Below, in pieces: positions 10,233-22,494 of a DNA stretch of 64,000 nt. Source of the stretch: Mauremys mutica (lineage: Eukaryota; Chordata; Testudines; Geoemydidae); the NCBI RefSeq assembly GCF_020497125.1, contig NC_059075.1, positions 67,351,321-67,415,320 of the forward strand, given 5' to 3'. Position 1 is the stretch's first letter. Each line of letters starts with the position of its first letter. The position numbers were made by a program, and so were the translations under genes. A model generated the notes under the pieces. The model was not told the DNA's origin, did not search any database, and worked only from the letters and a program-made list of their open reading frames with translations.

Positions 10233-13200
10233 GAAACAACCAGGACCAAGAAATCCCACACCACAACCAGCTCACCACGCACTGCTATTCTTTCCAAACG
10301 CTTTCAATAAGCTACCACATTGCTATCTCTCTCCCGTTTGTGTTTTTCCCCCTTTTAACCCATATCACAAGCACACATGCTCCAGCTCCCATTCCCCCCT
10401 TCTGTCTATCCTGATCTGGCCTGACGTCCAGCCCCTGGTTTTCCTTTCATCTCAATATCACATACAAGCCCATAAGGCTGGTGGATCTGTCCCATTCTCA
10501 CTTTCCTCCCATCTGAATTAAAAACCCACTAACTAGACATTTAACTGCCCTGCATTTGCACCCCAATTTCTAGCTCCATTGTCAGATGAGGCTAATTCAG
10601 TCACCCCATCCTCTTCTTTTACAATACAACAGTCTAACACTGCTGTGTTCCTTTGTTTTTGCAAAAACAGAGTACAGGGTTTTAGGACTAGTTGTTTTAA
10701 GCTTTTATTCAAAAACACCATCCTCCAAAAATTGCTAATTTTTTTGATCCAGCAAATCAGATGCTGGATTACTACACTTTGATTTAGACATTATTCTATT
10801 ACTTTTTTTTAAATGGCAGGACTAATATGTAGTTTTATTTCCTCCTTCCAGATGAAGGCCTCAATTTCACCCAGTTGTAGACGGAAATATAACTTCCCCG
10901 TCAAACGATTTCTTGAAGACTATTGCACCAAACAATGTTGTCACATTTCAAAGTGCAGCAGAGCAGGACTTTAACAAAAAAGCACCAAAAAATTACTTAG
11001 CTAAAATAAGACAATGAAAATAAACCACGCAACTATAAAGCAAACCCATAAAAAAAATCTCCAAGGGAAAAAAGTTAGTGTTTTCAAACATTCAGAGGCT
11101 GTCCAAGCAAACAGACCACTTCGGGTTCAGTTTCCCAAAGTAGGCTGCAGAGAGGAAAAAACTGATTGTATGGTTTACATATAGGATTGAGAATCACCAC
11201 CAAGTTCTATTACCGGAGCTGCAACACAGTCTCTGATAAGGAACTTCCCTTAGGTTAGGTTTTACAGATGAGGAAACAGACTCAGAGCAGTCTGAAGGCT
11301 AGATTCATTATCTTTAACCCCTAGATACTAGACAGAAGGGTACTTTGGAAAAAAAAGAGGACGGGGGGAGGGAAATGATAAGAGCCAACTCCAGATTATG
11401 AAAATATCTGCTGCCCAAGCACAGGGACACCATGGACCCTGGCGTGTTTGGGTGCAAAATTTGGCTCCAGATGCAGGTTTACATCCCAAACATCCACGTT
11501 GCTTAGGGGAGTTCCTACCTAGGATTCTGGTTCAAGCCTAAAAGCCAGTTATGATTAAGTTCACAAATGGAGAGTGTAACCTAAGTATCAGGGAACATCA
11601 CCTAACTTTCAGGTTTGTTGGGCTATGAAAGTCTCCTATTACTGGAGTCATTTAAAAACAGGGCTAGTCAGTAGCTAGTGGCCAATCTTGCAATAACCTT
11701 CAGCAGATGGAGTAGTTTTACTCAAGAGCTCTTTTCCACTTCAATTATTGTGTTTGACATTTGTGCCTCTATAGCAGCAATCCTATTCCCTTGTGATCCA
11801 TATGGGGGAAGAAACATTCTGTAGTTGTTCGACATGCAGAGGAACACCTTTGTGTGCAAGCCTGGGTCCCTGACTCTACAGTGAAATCTGCTAATGAATG
11901 ATTAGCCAAGGAGTGGAGGCTAAGCTGGCTAATTTCCCACATTGAAAACAGGGATAAAAGAGTGTCACCTGTATTAATAATGTTCTTCCCAAACCCCTAT
12001 TCCCCCTTTGTTGTTTTACCCATTGTGGGTTTTTATGGTGGTATGAAGCTTTCAGAGCTGTGGTGACTGTTGCAGTGCACCTTTAAGGGCTGGAACATTT
12101 TTCATGTGGTATATATCTCTACAAAAAGGTCAGCTGGAAGTTGCTGCAGGTACAACAGGTTGAAAAGGAACCAAAGAACCAGGGGATTTGTAAATGAGGG
12201 ACCCTAACAAAGCTGACTCAAGTGAGCTTATCATTCAGTTCAAGGCATGATTAGCTTATTTTGACCTGAAGACAGTTTCTTCTGCATTCTCAGGTGTTGC
12301 TCCTTGAGGGAGTTGAGAGAAAGAGAGAGACAGACAGAGGGCACACACATTTGAGTGCAAGACTGCAGTATAGCAAGAGATCAGAGGTTTTTTTGTTTTG
12401 TTTTTTTTTAACTTGGCACAACTGTTTAACAGTGGTGTGCTGGTGCAGGAAGACAAGGAGGAAGACTGAGTTCTACACACAATGCCCTGCAGGCAGAGGA
12501 ATATCTGTGGAGATTCAGAGAGGTATGTTGTGTGTAGGAAGTTACAAAACAGCATTTCAGCACAGGATACCAAGAACATAAGTACTAGAGCACAATATGG
12601 CCACCTTTCAATCCATTTAGCCAAACCCTTGCAGCTCCAATTACAAGCCAGGCTGTATGTAGAAGTATCTAATAAGGAAGGGAAGTTACTCTGCATATAG
12701 AGCAAATTAAGAATCACCACCAGCTTCTTGACTTCCACTGACAAGTTGGCTTTCTACTTTCACTTCCCTTACCTCTGCCTGGATGAAACACACACAGCTC
12801 TAGAGCAGATGAAAGCTGCAGCTAAGTATAGCTTCTAGGAGACAGGAGTTTCATAGCCAATATCCCATTCTTCCTGCAGAGTGGGATATTTTACACAGAA
12901 GAAAAAATACTTCTACTACTCAAAAGCAGAGCTGTCCCAACTAAGCGAGATTGGGAAGCAGGTGAGCCCAGATACATTCTAACATTGCAGCTGGTCCTCA
13001 TCTCTATTAGAATTAAAACCATGTTCCTCCTGAATAGCCCCTCCCATGGGAAAGTTCTAGTCTGAACTTTGCAGCTTTGGCCCATCACTATCTAGGAGCC
13101 ATCCTGCCAGCACTGTGGAGCGGGGGTCAAAGTCAACATGTTCTGTAGCAACTCCTACTCCAAAAAGGAATAGTATGCACCTATCCTAGTGTCTGGGCTG

Positions 13201-13429
13201 GCCACAACCTCAAACTGACTGGGTCCTTCTGGGGCACAGCACAACAGGCTTTGAGGAGACCCGACTAGTGTGCCAAAGAGCACTAGGCCCCAACAATCCA
13301 GTAAATCTATTCCTGAATAGGGCTAGTCAGAAAACCAGAATTTTGTGCAAGACTGAAAAGACATATTAGCCTCATTCTGTTACAGAGTGACAGGAAGGCA
13401 AGGGGGAAGAGGAGGGACCACAAGACCTA
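10233..13429. other. no gene seen; one MIR-like scrap
   Basis: Mostly single-copy-looking DNA. A MIR-like core in reverse orientation (TTTTACAGATGAGGAAACAG) lies near 11258-11285. A 27-base stretch at about 12772-12798 (minus) is bounded by splice-like sites, but I do not accept it as an exon. The 162-codon minus frame at 12256-12744 shows no domain. Confidence 0.35.
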
Positions 13430-13535
13430 CCTCAACAGCCAGTAACTTAGGGGTCAGGATGCTCACCTGGGATATGGAAGACCTTGTTCAAGTCCCTGCT
13501 CTGAATCAGGTTGGTCTGTGTGTACATACGCTCCC
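13430..13535 (+). repeat. tRNA-derived SINE-like fragment
   Basis: Reads GGGGTCAGGATGCTCACCTG then GTTCAAGTCCCTGCTCTG, the second part resembling a B box (GTTCAAGTCC). It is the same head as the pair at 3.1-3.4 kb. No clear tail or TSD. Confidence 0.45.
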
Positions 13536-13707
13536 TGGAAACATACCTGTTGCAGATCCAACCAGTCTACATTTTCTGACAAAAGCCATTTTAACTGAAG
13601 AATTGGAGCCAGCTTGGTTGCTGAACTCAGGACAACCCACACATTCCCTTATCCCGTCCTTACTCCATCATGGGCTTGGGTTTTCTGACATCAGTATCAC
13701 CCTTTCG

Positions 13708-14598
13708 CAGTGGTGGATTTAGAGTTAGCGGGGCCCTGTGCGCAGCTTCATTTTCGGGCCCCCCTCCTCGGGACCCAGCCAAGAAAAAGAAGGAACGTTC
13801 TCTTATTCTCCCCACCCCCATTTTTCCATTTTTTTCCTTCCTCCTCCTCCTCTAAGTAATGGGAAGTAAATGAAAATAAAAGCGAGGTACCTTGACTGGG
13901 GCAGAGGGTGGGGTATAGGAGGGGGGTGAGCTCTGGGCTGGGTAGGGGGGGGTTGGTGAGTGGGAGGTGGGTGAGGGGTGTGGGCTCTGGGAGGAAGTTT
14001 GGCTGCAGGCTCTAGGCTGGGAGTTGGGGTGCAGGAGGGAGTCAGCGCAGCTCCCAAAGCAACTGGCACACGCACCCCTCCAGCAGTGGCTCCTAGGTGG
14101 GTGGGGAGGGTAAGGACTAGAGGGTCTCGGCCACACAGTTTCCAGCCAGTGGGAGCTGTGGAGTTGGTGCTTGGGGGGCAGGGACAGCGTGCAGACACAC
14201 ACACCCTGCAGTGACATGCCAGTCACTTCTGGGAGCAAAGTGGTGCAGAGCAGGCAAGGAGCTGCCTTGGCCCTGCTGTTGGCACATCTCTGCATGCCTC
14301 TTGGGGGAAGGAGGCCAGTGGGTCTCCATGTGCTGCCCGGGGCGGGGGCAGAACGCAAAGCTGCTTTCCTTCCCTACCCCCACCAGGAGCACGCAGAGAT
14401 ATGCCAGTAGATGGCTACTTCCAGGAGTGGTGTGGGGCTACTGGCCACAGCATGCAGGCAGCCTGCCTGAGCCCCGCTGTGCCGCTGACAGGGACTCAGG
14501 GGCAGGTTGTCAGATATTTGTCCTGCATTTTAAGGGGCCCCCCGTCGCTGGGGGCCACGTGCCACCACACAGTTTGTTTCATAGTAAATCCACTCCTG
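13708..14598. mobile_element. hAT MITE, CAGTGGTGGATTTA family
   Basis: The inverted ends are CAGTGGTGGATTTAGAG on the left and TAAATCCACTCCTG on the right. There is a perfect 8-bp TSD, CCCTTTCG, at 13700-13707 and 14599-14606. The 0.9-kb interior is G-rich with 'ggggccc' blocks and no transposase. The long frames at 13803-14410 lie wholly inside this element and are compositional artefacts. Confidence 0.9.
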
Positions 14599-14606
14599 CC
14601 CTTTCG

Positions 14607-14977
14607 CTGTATCCGAGTTCCTCACTCGGACTGGGGATTGATTTTTCAGCATCAAAAACACTGCAGTCTTTTTATTAAAGCCAAACTTTTGAAAGCAGTT
14701 TGGATTCCCTTAAACAATGTGTCTAAACAGGCTGACCACCACCTCGTAAACCTGCCAAAAAAGTCCCTCAGAGGAGCCCACTAATAACTGACTCCGTTTC
14801 ATGTATTTCAAATAAATGCTTGGAGGGAGGGTTTTTTGTTTGTTTTGTTTTTGCGCAGTGACAGAACATAATGTAGTTGTCAGGTAAGAGGCTGATGGAT
14901 TGCTGCTGCTTGCCCCGAGTTGGTATTCCAGGCAGTTAATAAAACCAGTCTATTAAAAAAAAAAAAAAAAAAAAAAA
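14607..14977 (+). repeat. possible retrocopy 3' end with poly(A)
   Basis: AATAAA at about 14938-14943 is followed some 12 bases later by an uninterrupted run of about 23 A (14955-14977). A second AATAAA lies near 14811. This spacing is what a reverse-transcribed poly(A) tail leaves. The sequence upstream shows no coding frame I recognise, so the source transcript is unknown and a plain A-rich microsatellite is possible. Confidence 0.35.
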
Positions 14978-16419
14978 GAGTGTTTTATACCCAAGTGCAA
15001 ACATAAATTGTGAAAAGCAATGCAAGTTAAAAAATACAAATCAGGAGCCCAGCATTGCAGAGAGTTTGAGGTTGTCAGGGACAAAGTGAATACACAGGGC
15101 AGTAGGAAGGAACATGGAAACCCCATAAGATATTTCATGACACAGCAATATGTTGCTGCCAGAGATTTCCCCAGCACCTTGCTTCTGGAAGGGCCTGCTG
15201 TTATCCACACTCTTCAGTGTTGCAGTACTCCAAGAACTTTCAGCTTCACTAAGGCACGGACTTTTCAGAATGTCATGAGAGTTAAAATTCCATTTGCCCC
15301 AGTCCTACAATAGGACAAATCTGGGAGCTGAATTCCTGGGTTCTCCTTTTGAACAGGCCACTGACCTGCTCAGCAAGTCACTAAACCGGGGCTGTTTTCC
15401 CCACAGGCAAATATCTTTCCCACTTTACCAATCTCAAAAGGCATGTAATTAGTCTGTGGTGAAATGTTTAAACACACACTTAGTCTGGGATGAAAAGCAC
15501 GCCAAGGGCTTCATTATTACTGCTTCAGGTGCTTTGGTCTGTGTAGTAGCTCTTCATTGATGTGACTAGGGATTTGCAGCAACCACATCCTCTGTGACCA
15601 TGTATTGCAGCAACATGGTAGCAATTTTATTGTGGTGCTACTCCATTTCCATAGCCCCTCTGATAGCTTATAAAACGTATCAGCTAGCCTGCACACCACC
15701 TTGTGCTTCCGATCACTAACCAACCAACATAGTCTGAAAAAAGTGCTCACTTACATCAAAAGTCTGTATAGAGAAAACAAAGACAAACAAAACCAAAAAA
15801 CAAAACAAAGCAAAAAAGCCTTGTACACCAGGAACAGGGCTAGAAGGAGCCTGTGGAAGGGCAGCAGGCAGAAGGAAGTGGGGGTATGGCTGAAGAGTGG
15901 AGGGCCACAGATCAACTTGAACAACGGAAGTCTGACTTCATATTTGAAAGTAGCTTCATATAGCCAAGTTCCGAGTTGGCCTGGCCAATTCAAACCCAGT
16001 TTATACATTACAAAGCTACTCTGGGTGCTCTCTATCGTAAGTGTTCCATCTACATATCAAGCCTTACTGTGCATAAACAGATTAGACAGATGTAGATTGC
16101 AAGCAGACTTAGTTCTTTGCACAAGAGCACATGTGAAAACCACATGCAATGGTGATATGGGCAGTTCAAACACATCAGAAGAAGTGTCAACTTTTAAAAA
16201 AGAAACGACAGCTATCAAGGCAATGTAGACTTTTGCTATAAATCCATGCAGAAATTAGTATAAAGCAGTTGTTTTGTTATAGTCAAGGCCCACAAAATAA
16301 GAGATCAAGCTAGCCAAGTTAAGATTTAAGATCACAAATGTTAGATAACAGAACTGAAAAGGGAACAAGACAGACAGATAATATTTGGAATGTAGCAACT
16401 TATAGGGTAGAATCCTCTT
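14978..16419. other. no gene seen; MIR-like scrap near 15330-15450
   Basis: A MIR-like core in plus orientation (TTCCTGGGTTCTC ... GCAAGTCACTAAACC) lies near 15330-15395. The 175-codon plus frame at 15701-16228 has no recognisable domain, a Lys/Gln-rich start from A-rich DNA and no splice support. Confidence 0.35.
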
Positions 16420-16540
16420 TTACAAGGCACTCATGGACAAGTAACCTAAACTGTGCCTCACTTTAGCCACCTGTAAAATGAGTGCAGTATCACCTCTTCT
16501 TAATGCACTTGGAGATCCTTGTTGAAAGATGCTACACAAA
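16420..16540 (+). repeat. MIR-like SINE fragment
   Basis: 'aagtaacctaaactgtgcctcactttagccacctgtaaaatgag' style text followed by CACTTGGAGATCCTTG matches the MIR core and its L2-like tail. Diverged, plus orientation. Confidence 0.5.
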
Positions 16541-16779
16541 TGTTATAGCCTGAAGTGGATGAAATAAAATCCTGTACTAAAAATGAAAGCAGTTGGTTCA
16601 ATTTTTTCTCCCCCAGGGACAGTTCCTGAGCATCAATGAGGTTGTTAGCAGGGCAACACAGACACTGAATTGAGAGCTGAGAACTTTCAGAGCATGGCAG
16701 CAGGACCCACACCGGCCAGTTAGTGTGCAACACATTGGTGTGCATTTGAATGTGCTACCCACTGATGTGCACTACTGTA

Positions 16780-17011
16780 CAGGCGAGTCTCATCTTACAC
16801 TGGGGTTACGTTCTGCTGTCAGCACGTAAAGCGAAAATTGCATATAGTCAAAATTACATTGAGTGTAATGGCGCGCGGAATCGCCCGCACTACAGGTACA
16901 GTATTTAAATTATTATTTTTCTTTTTGTTTGCTGGGGTTTTTTTTGTTTTTGCCAACCGCTCAAAGCTGAATTTGCGCATGTTAAATGCGCGTAAGAGGA
17001 GACTCGCCTTG
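16780..17011. mobile_element. pogo/Tigger-like MITE (TA target)
   Basis: The left end is CAGGCGAGTCTCATCTTAC and the right end is GTAAGAGGAGACTCGCCTTG, inverted with few mismatches. The element sits between TA dinucleotides (16778-16779 and 17012-17013), the Tc1/mariner/pogo target. The subterminal GGGGTTACGTTC resembles Tigger-type ends. No transposase frame. Confidence 0.75.
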
Positions 17012-17013
17012 TA

Positions 17014-17493
17014 CCATGTACACAAGCCCTTAATAGCTATCTGTTCTGCAGAATCCCATCTGTACAATGATAATCAACTTCCTTATCTCCTCCCAGACTT
17101 TCCTGTCTGTTTTGACTGTACACTCTTTAGAGCAGGGACTCTTACTACAGTGTTTGCAAAGCACTTAATGCATTAGGGGGCCCTCAATTTCTATATGTGC
17201 TTTTAGGACCAATAAGTAATAGCAAGATTCCCATTGATTTCAGTAGGAAACACATTTTGCATCTTCTTTATTACAAAATCAGAACTCATCATACCTATTT
17301 AAAACATTTGGTTAAGCCACCACTTACCCTCCTTGGCAGGGGTCAAAACCATCCCTCAAGTGTAAATTGAGCTAATACTGTCCCCATTAAACAGCTGTTT
17401 AATATAATGAACTGCTATGCCTCTTCAGAAGCTACTTTGTACTTCTGTAACTCTTCATCTGTGGAATTCAACAGGCTGTATTAGGTACTAAAC
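17014..17493. other. no gene seen
   Basis: Nothing recognised. Confidence 0.35.
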
Positions 17494-17501
17494 CTCACAA
17501 C

Positions 17502-18343
17502 CAGTGGCAGATTAATGTATGGACCCACGGCCTCCTGCAGGAGCACTGGAATCTGGGTAGAAGATGCCCCCCCCCCATGGGCACCAGAACTATGGCCCTA
17601 CTCCTCCTTGCCCCCCAACCCAGGCACCACCCCCGGCCAGGCTGGAAGCCAGAGCCAGGCAGTGGCAAGCACTACTACACAGGGAGCCCGGCCCACTGTG
17701 GGAAACCCGGGACCCTTCACCTGCCCTGGGCCCAGGCCAGAGTGCCCAAGAGCAGCCCCTGGCCCATGTCCAGGGCATGGCACTGCCGGTGGGACCCAGG
17801 GGCGGTGGCTCTGGTTGGGTCTCCTGCCCCCTTCCTCAGGCCTGCAAACATTGTGTGGAGAGGAGGCAGCCCTGCCCTGGCTGGGAGGCAGCAGGAAGCC
17901 CCAAGAAGGTCAAAAGCACAGTGGGCTCCTCCAACACAGCTCCTGCTGCTACTGGCCAGACCTCAGCAGTTGCCACACTCCACCCAGACTCTCTTGGTGC
18001 CTGCCCGCCACCTGCCCTGCTCCCACCCACCCCCACCGCATCCTCTACTCCCAGTGACAAATTGCCCCCACTGCCACCAGGGCTTTGTGCCTGAGGCAGC
18101 AGCCATGTGCAACACCGCTCCTGTCACCTCTGGCCCAAGGCTTGCAGTTTGGGGGAGCAATGACCCCCTGTGCCTCCAAACTACACCCAGGTCACAACCA
18201 CTCCATGCCCGCTCAAGGCTACTACACCCATGTTAAAAAGTGGGCAGGCCTGGCCCCCCAGTTCTGGAACCCCTGGGTCCCCAGGGTGTGGGAGGCCCAA
18301 GTGTTCTGTGCCGAGGGACCCAATAAATCTTAATCTGCCTCTG
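17502..18343. mobile_element. hAT MITE, CAGTGGCAGATTAA family
   Basis: The inverted ends are CAGTGGCAGATTAA and TTAATCTGCCTCTG. There is a perfect 8-bp TSD, CTCACAAC, at 17494-17501 and 18344-18351. The interior is C/G-rich and supports frames of up to 219 codons in several registers, none with protein-like conservation. It is related in design to the element at 13708-14598. Confidence 0.92.
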
Positions 18344-18359
18344 CTCACAACACACCTAT

Positions 18360-18510
18360 AAGGCAGGCATTATCCCATTTTAGAGAAAAGCTTTCGAGAT
18401 AAAGACATAGAAAGATTAAGTGACACTCAAGTTCACACAGCAAGCCTACAGAAGAGCTGGAAATAGAACACAGGTTTCTATCATCTCCCAGGCACAGGCT
18501 TTAAATTCAA
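18360..18510 (-). repeat. MIR-like SINE fragment
   Basis: The plus strand reads ATTATCCCATTTTAGAGAAA ... GATTAAGTGACACTCAAGTT ... CACAGCAAGC, the reverse complement of a MIR core (GTCACTTAA, TCTCT...AAATGGG). Confidence 0.55.
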
Positions 18511-19655
18511 AGCCATTCTTTACCAACCCATTGTCACCCACCAGTGCCTCCAGACAGCCTGAAAGGCATCTGAAGTGGAAGGTACAATAGCATGTTTTCT
18601 TGCTAAGATATAGGACTTTGCTCATTTGAAAAGGCTCTTTAACTGAGTCTAGTTACCATAGTGGTTCATCCTTTTTGACCAGTTTGTGAAATTGTTCTTT
18701 CCTGTATACTAAGTTAGTGTCTTGGAATTAAATGCCTATTAATCCTATTTTTAACAAATGACAAGTCAGAGTCCTATGGGGATGTTCTTTACCATTCTTC
18801 AGCAGGTAAAATAAACTAGGGTATGCTTATGTACTAAGGTTAGACAGTAACTGCTAAAGTGATGGAGTACACTAGGTAATTCAGCCAAAAATCACTCCAC
18901 AACAAGTACGAATAAAGGAGTCTGTTCCAGCCTCAGAGTAGCTCACAACTCACTTTCCCAGCTGGATTTTGATTTACTTCTCAGAGCTTCCTCAAGTCCA
19001 CAGCTGGAGCTAACACCACAACAGTTTGCCAGCACTGGTTCTTTCAAGTCAGTCTGTCCATTCTAGCAGAGAGAGCTAGGCAACATACTGGTGAGGCATA
19101 TTTGCTTATGGATAGGAAATAAAATCCTATTAAATCACAATGTGTCTGGTGGGATCATCACAAAGTCTCTACTCCATGGAGAATTTTTCCTGTATTGTCA
19201 AACCATCATCATCATGTGTGTGACCAAGAAAGCTATTGACCTGAAGTTGAACTAATAAGCCTAATTCAGTCTGCTATCCCCAACTTGCTTGGACATGATC
19301 ACTTTCCCAACATATAGAGTGGATTAACAAGCCACTATTACTATTTTACAGCAGAGGACCTTCTTGCAGTGCTGAGTTTAAAAGTTAACACAGAACTCCA
19401 CGGCTAGAATACTCACCAGCCCCTAGCCTTCACACCGCTCTGATCAGTGTTAACTAGTGAAATCTCATTTCAAGATTATTTTTTTTAAAACATCCAGTGA
19501 ACTGCACATTAGGAAGTCCTTTAAACTTTGTCCTCTAGAATGCCAAAACTCTCAAAGCATTACAATCCATACAATCTCAAGCCTGTCCTTTAATGGTGGC
19601 ATTGTTCTAGCCACCCTTTGGTCCATCTACTGTACTCTTGCTAAACATCTCTCTC
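18511..19655. other. no gene seen
   Basis: No supported exon or repeat recognised. Confidence 0.35.
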
Positions 19656-20420
19656 AACCCCCAGGCTCTGAAGTGAGGGACAGTGACCCTGAAAATGAGG
19701 GACATCAATTTTTTTTTAATTGTTTATATATATTTTATATAATTACACACACACACTTTTTAAATAAAAATCAGTATTCAATCAGTGTATACATTCACAC
19801 ACACAGTACAAATATGCAAATAGCCTAGAACTATTTATAATAAAACTATTAGCAGATTGGCTTCTTCAGCACTAATTGTAATCCAAGACATGCAGCTCGC
19901 AACCACGAAAGCTTGCCAAGCAGCAACAAGCACCACCTGTCCCCTACCAGCCCCTCACACATGCAGATCTGTCACCCCAATCCCTAGACACCTGCCCCCT
20001 GCAGTTCCCAGCCCCTTCATCCACAAGCATCCCAAGCCCACCTTCCCCCCTCCATCACTCCAACCCTCCAGATCTACCCCGACACCTGCCCCCAGCCCCT
20101 CAAGCTCCCCCCTAAAAATCTCTCACCAGGCATACCCCCCGAGCCTGTGTGTGTCAGGGAGGGGGGGGGTTCTCTCACCTGCTTGGTGCCTGGGGGCCCC
20201 CTAATTCCTGCCTCTGCCCAGTGGTGACTGACAGGCCCCATGCCCTGACCAGATGCTCAGCCAGGCCACAAAAGGAAGGGACAGCCCCCCTCCTGCCTCC
20301 TGTGGCTCCTTCGAGACTTTACAGTAGCAATGTGGCCATGCAGGACAACAGTTAACAAAAAAAAAAAGTCATGGCCAGATGCAAGATGGCCCACATAAAG
20401 CAGGACACTTAGCTATGAAT
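19656..20420. repeat. C-rich interspersed repeat
   Basis: The edges read AGTGAGGGACAGTGACCCTG on the left and GCAGGACACTTAGC on the right, around a C-rich interior with (AC)n at 19745-19760 and an A11 run near 20357. The style matches the other G/C-rich turtle repeats in the window. I cannot place its exact ends or class. Confidence 0.35.
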
Positions 20421-20608
20421 GGCTCTGCTAATTTTCAGGTTCAGGTTTTGACATGACATTCCCAGCTCCACTCCCTGAAAAAGAGGACATTTGAAGATGC
20501 TTTTGATAATGGTATAGACTATTTGATTAAGTATCAGTTCTCCCCACCACCACCACCATTGCCTTCAGTACTGCAACTATCCTAATTAACAAGCTCCTCT
20601 TACTCTAG

Positions 20609-20795
20609 GTGGAGTTCTTGGCAACATTTTTGTCGCTACTTCTAAAACTGCTAGAAACCCTTAATGCTGAAAGCCACAAAGTACTAATGGGAAGTTTAAA
20701 GCACTTGCTTGGAATATCTAGTACAGTTATTAGTTACATCTCCGCCCCCAAAGCCTTTACTGAATCGTGTCTACTAGAAATTCAGGTTGACACAG
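20609..20795 (+). CDS. possible internal coding exon, helical protein
   Basis: A strong 3' splice site (CTCCTCTTACTCTAG) is followed directly by an open frame that begins VEFLATFLSLLLKLLETLNA and ends LLEIQVDT, closing at a 5' site ACACAG|GTGAAT (20796). An alternative donor, TTCAG|GTTGAC, would end it at 20785. The roughly 62-residue product is leucine-rich with heptad-like spacing, typical of HEAT/ARM-type helices. I do not recognise the protein, and chance is not excluded, because a frame of this length arises now and then in 64 kb. With the first donor it ends after one base of a codon. Confidence 0.3.
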
Positions 20796-22494
20796 GTGAA
20801 TTTTTAAATATTTGTTGATATTATTTTGGTTTTTATTAGAATGGTAAGAGGATAATTAACTGTTTCATCTCCTTTGTAAGAGGGTTTTTTGTTTTAAAAT
20901 CTCCTACGGCTGCACCAGATGGAAGGCAGCAGACCAGCAAGAGCAGGGAACGATCAACCCCCCTGCCCTCCAAACCTCACTGCAGGAAGATCCTGCAGCT
21001 GACAAGTGGGAAGAACATCTGGCACCTCCTACATAAAGAGTCACTCACCTACACATCTACCTGCCCTTTCCTGTTCCTGAAGTGACCTCCAAAGCAGCCA
21101 CTCACAAGAGCACCACACCTGGGAAGGCAGCAGTGACCTCTTGCTAACCACTAGCTTAAAGGGGCAGACACTAGAAGGGGTAAGAATAGGGGCAGATCAG
21201 ATTAACCAGTTACTTTATGAGCTATTTCCATCCTCTGGCAGACTTGAAGCCTTTAAGAAAATAAAAATCCAAAGAACCATAAGGAGGTTTCTAAAGAATT
21301 CCCCACCACCATCCCTGTGTAGTTTGTGGTGAAAAAGAGTACAAGTTATGTGACAAATAGAAGAGAAAGTGGTCCAACAGATGCTAGTTAGAGTTCTTTA
21401 GGTTAGGAAGGGCTACTTGGCTTCATACCATGGAAGAGTTGTTGGGTCAGGCCTATCTGCTCCTGTGGTAGATTGTCCCGTAGTAGGAGTCTTGGTTTGA
21501 CAGCTACATCCAACCCACTTAATGCTTGACAGAGTTGTAGAAATTCACAAGGAGATGAGTCCCACTATGGCATGGAGTTAACTTAATTCCTAATTAAGAT
21601 GAGGATCATTCATCCCTGCCCAACACTTGGAAAGTTTAGGGTTAAGGAGCAGACTTTCACAGGGATGACAAGAGTAATTCAGCAACTGCAACTGAATTGA
21701 GTGCTCAGTGAAATCTAAGACCACAGACATTGGTCCTGGTTTGGCATTTAGTTACCAATTCAGATCAAATCCACTGAGATTTGCCAAAGTTTGCTAACCT
21801 GTCAATGAAGAGGCTGCTGCTTTTTCTGATCTTGGGTAGAAGCCAGGCAAGTTTGTGGGTCTATACATTTCTTAGAGAGAACTCCATACTACTGGACTAA
21901 ACCAGATAGAAATCCAACATCAAGTTTTACCAGCATAAATAGACAGAGGGATTATGTTACTACATACTGTTGTTTAAATCATTACATTTAAGCAGTCTGC
22001 AATTTGAGTGGGCAAGAGGGAAAAACCTGTGTACACCAACAGCTCCTGTTTAATGGCTCAGTCCAGCTCCCACTGAAGCTAATAGAAGTTTTGCCACAGA
22101 CTTCAATGGGAGAAGGACCAGGCCCTTATTTGGGAAATGGAAGCCAGCTACAACTAAGAACAGAAGAGAAGTGTCCTCAAGCAAAATTATTTACTAATAT
22201 GCTTACCCTGTAATTTAGCAAAGCAAGATCATTAGGATCTAAAGAAGCTTGCTTGATGAGAATGAAGGTTTTTCCTCAATACAAATTTTAGACCAAAGTC
22301 TGGAAAGAAGATACAGCATTTCATGGTTATAGAACAGACCACTTTCTTGGCAGCAGTTAATATTCTCTCCTAGTCTGGGGTGGGGAGAAAAGATGTAGGA
22401 ATTCTTGCATTTTTCATAACCCCTGCCACCCAACAGAGTTAGACAGGAATCCTGTAGTCTCTTTCAATGTAGAGAGGGTTACCTTCTTTTGCAG
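20796..22494. other. no gene seen
   Basis: If the flanking exon candidates belong together this would be intron. I find no acceptable connecting exon. Confidence 0.3.

Noticed and set aside
9670..10414. Overlapping open frames of 108-159 codons on both strands
   Set aside because: They lie in the GC array of a hAT MITE with a defined TSD; frames are open in many registers and encode repeat text.
12256..12744. 162-codon minus frame with Cys-rich text
   Set aside because: No domain, no splice context, and partly translated from A/T-rich simple sequence.
12772..12798. 27-base minus stretch between CTGCTCTAG and GTAAGG
   Set aside because: Microexon-sized pairs of good splice sites are expected by chance; no neighbouring exon fits.
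13803..14678. Frames of 127-168 codons, Pro/Gly-rich
   Set aside because: Mostly inside the hAT MITE at 13708-14598.
15701..16228. 175-codon plus frame
   Set aside because: The Lys/Gln-rich start comes from an A-rich tract; no recognisable domain and no splice sites.
17515..18236. Frames of up to 219 codons, Pro/Ser-rich
   Set aside because: Inside the C/G-rich hAT MITE at 17502-18343; no conserved motif and several registers are open.
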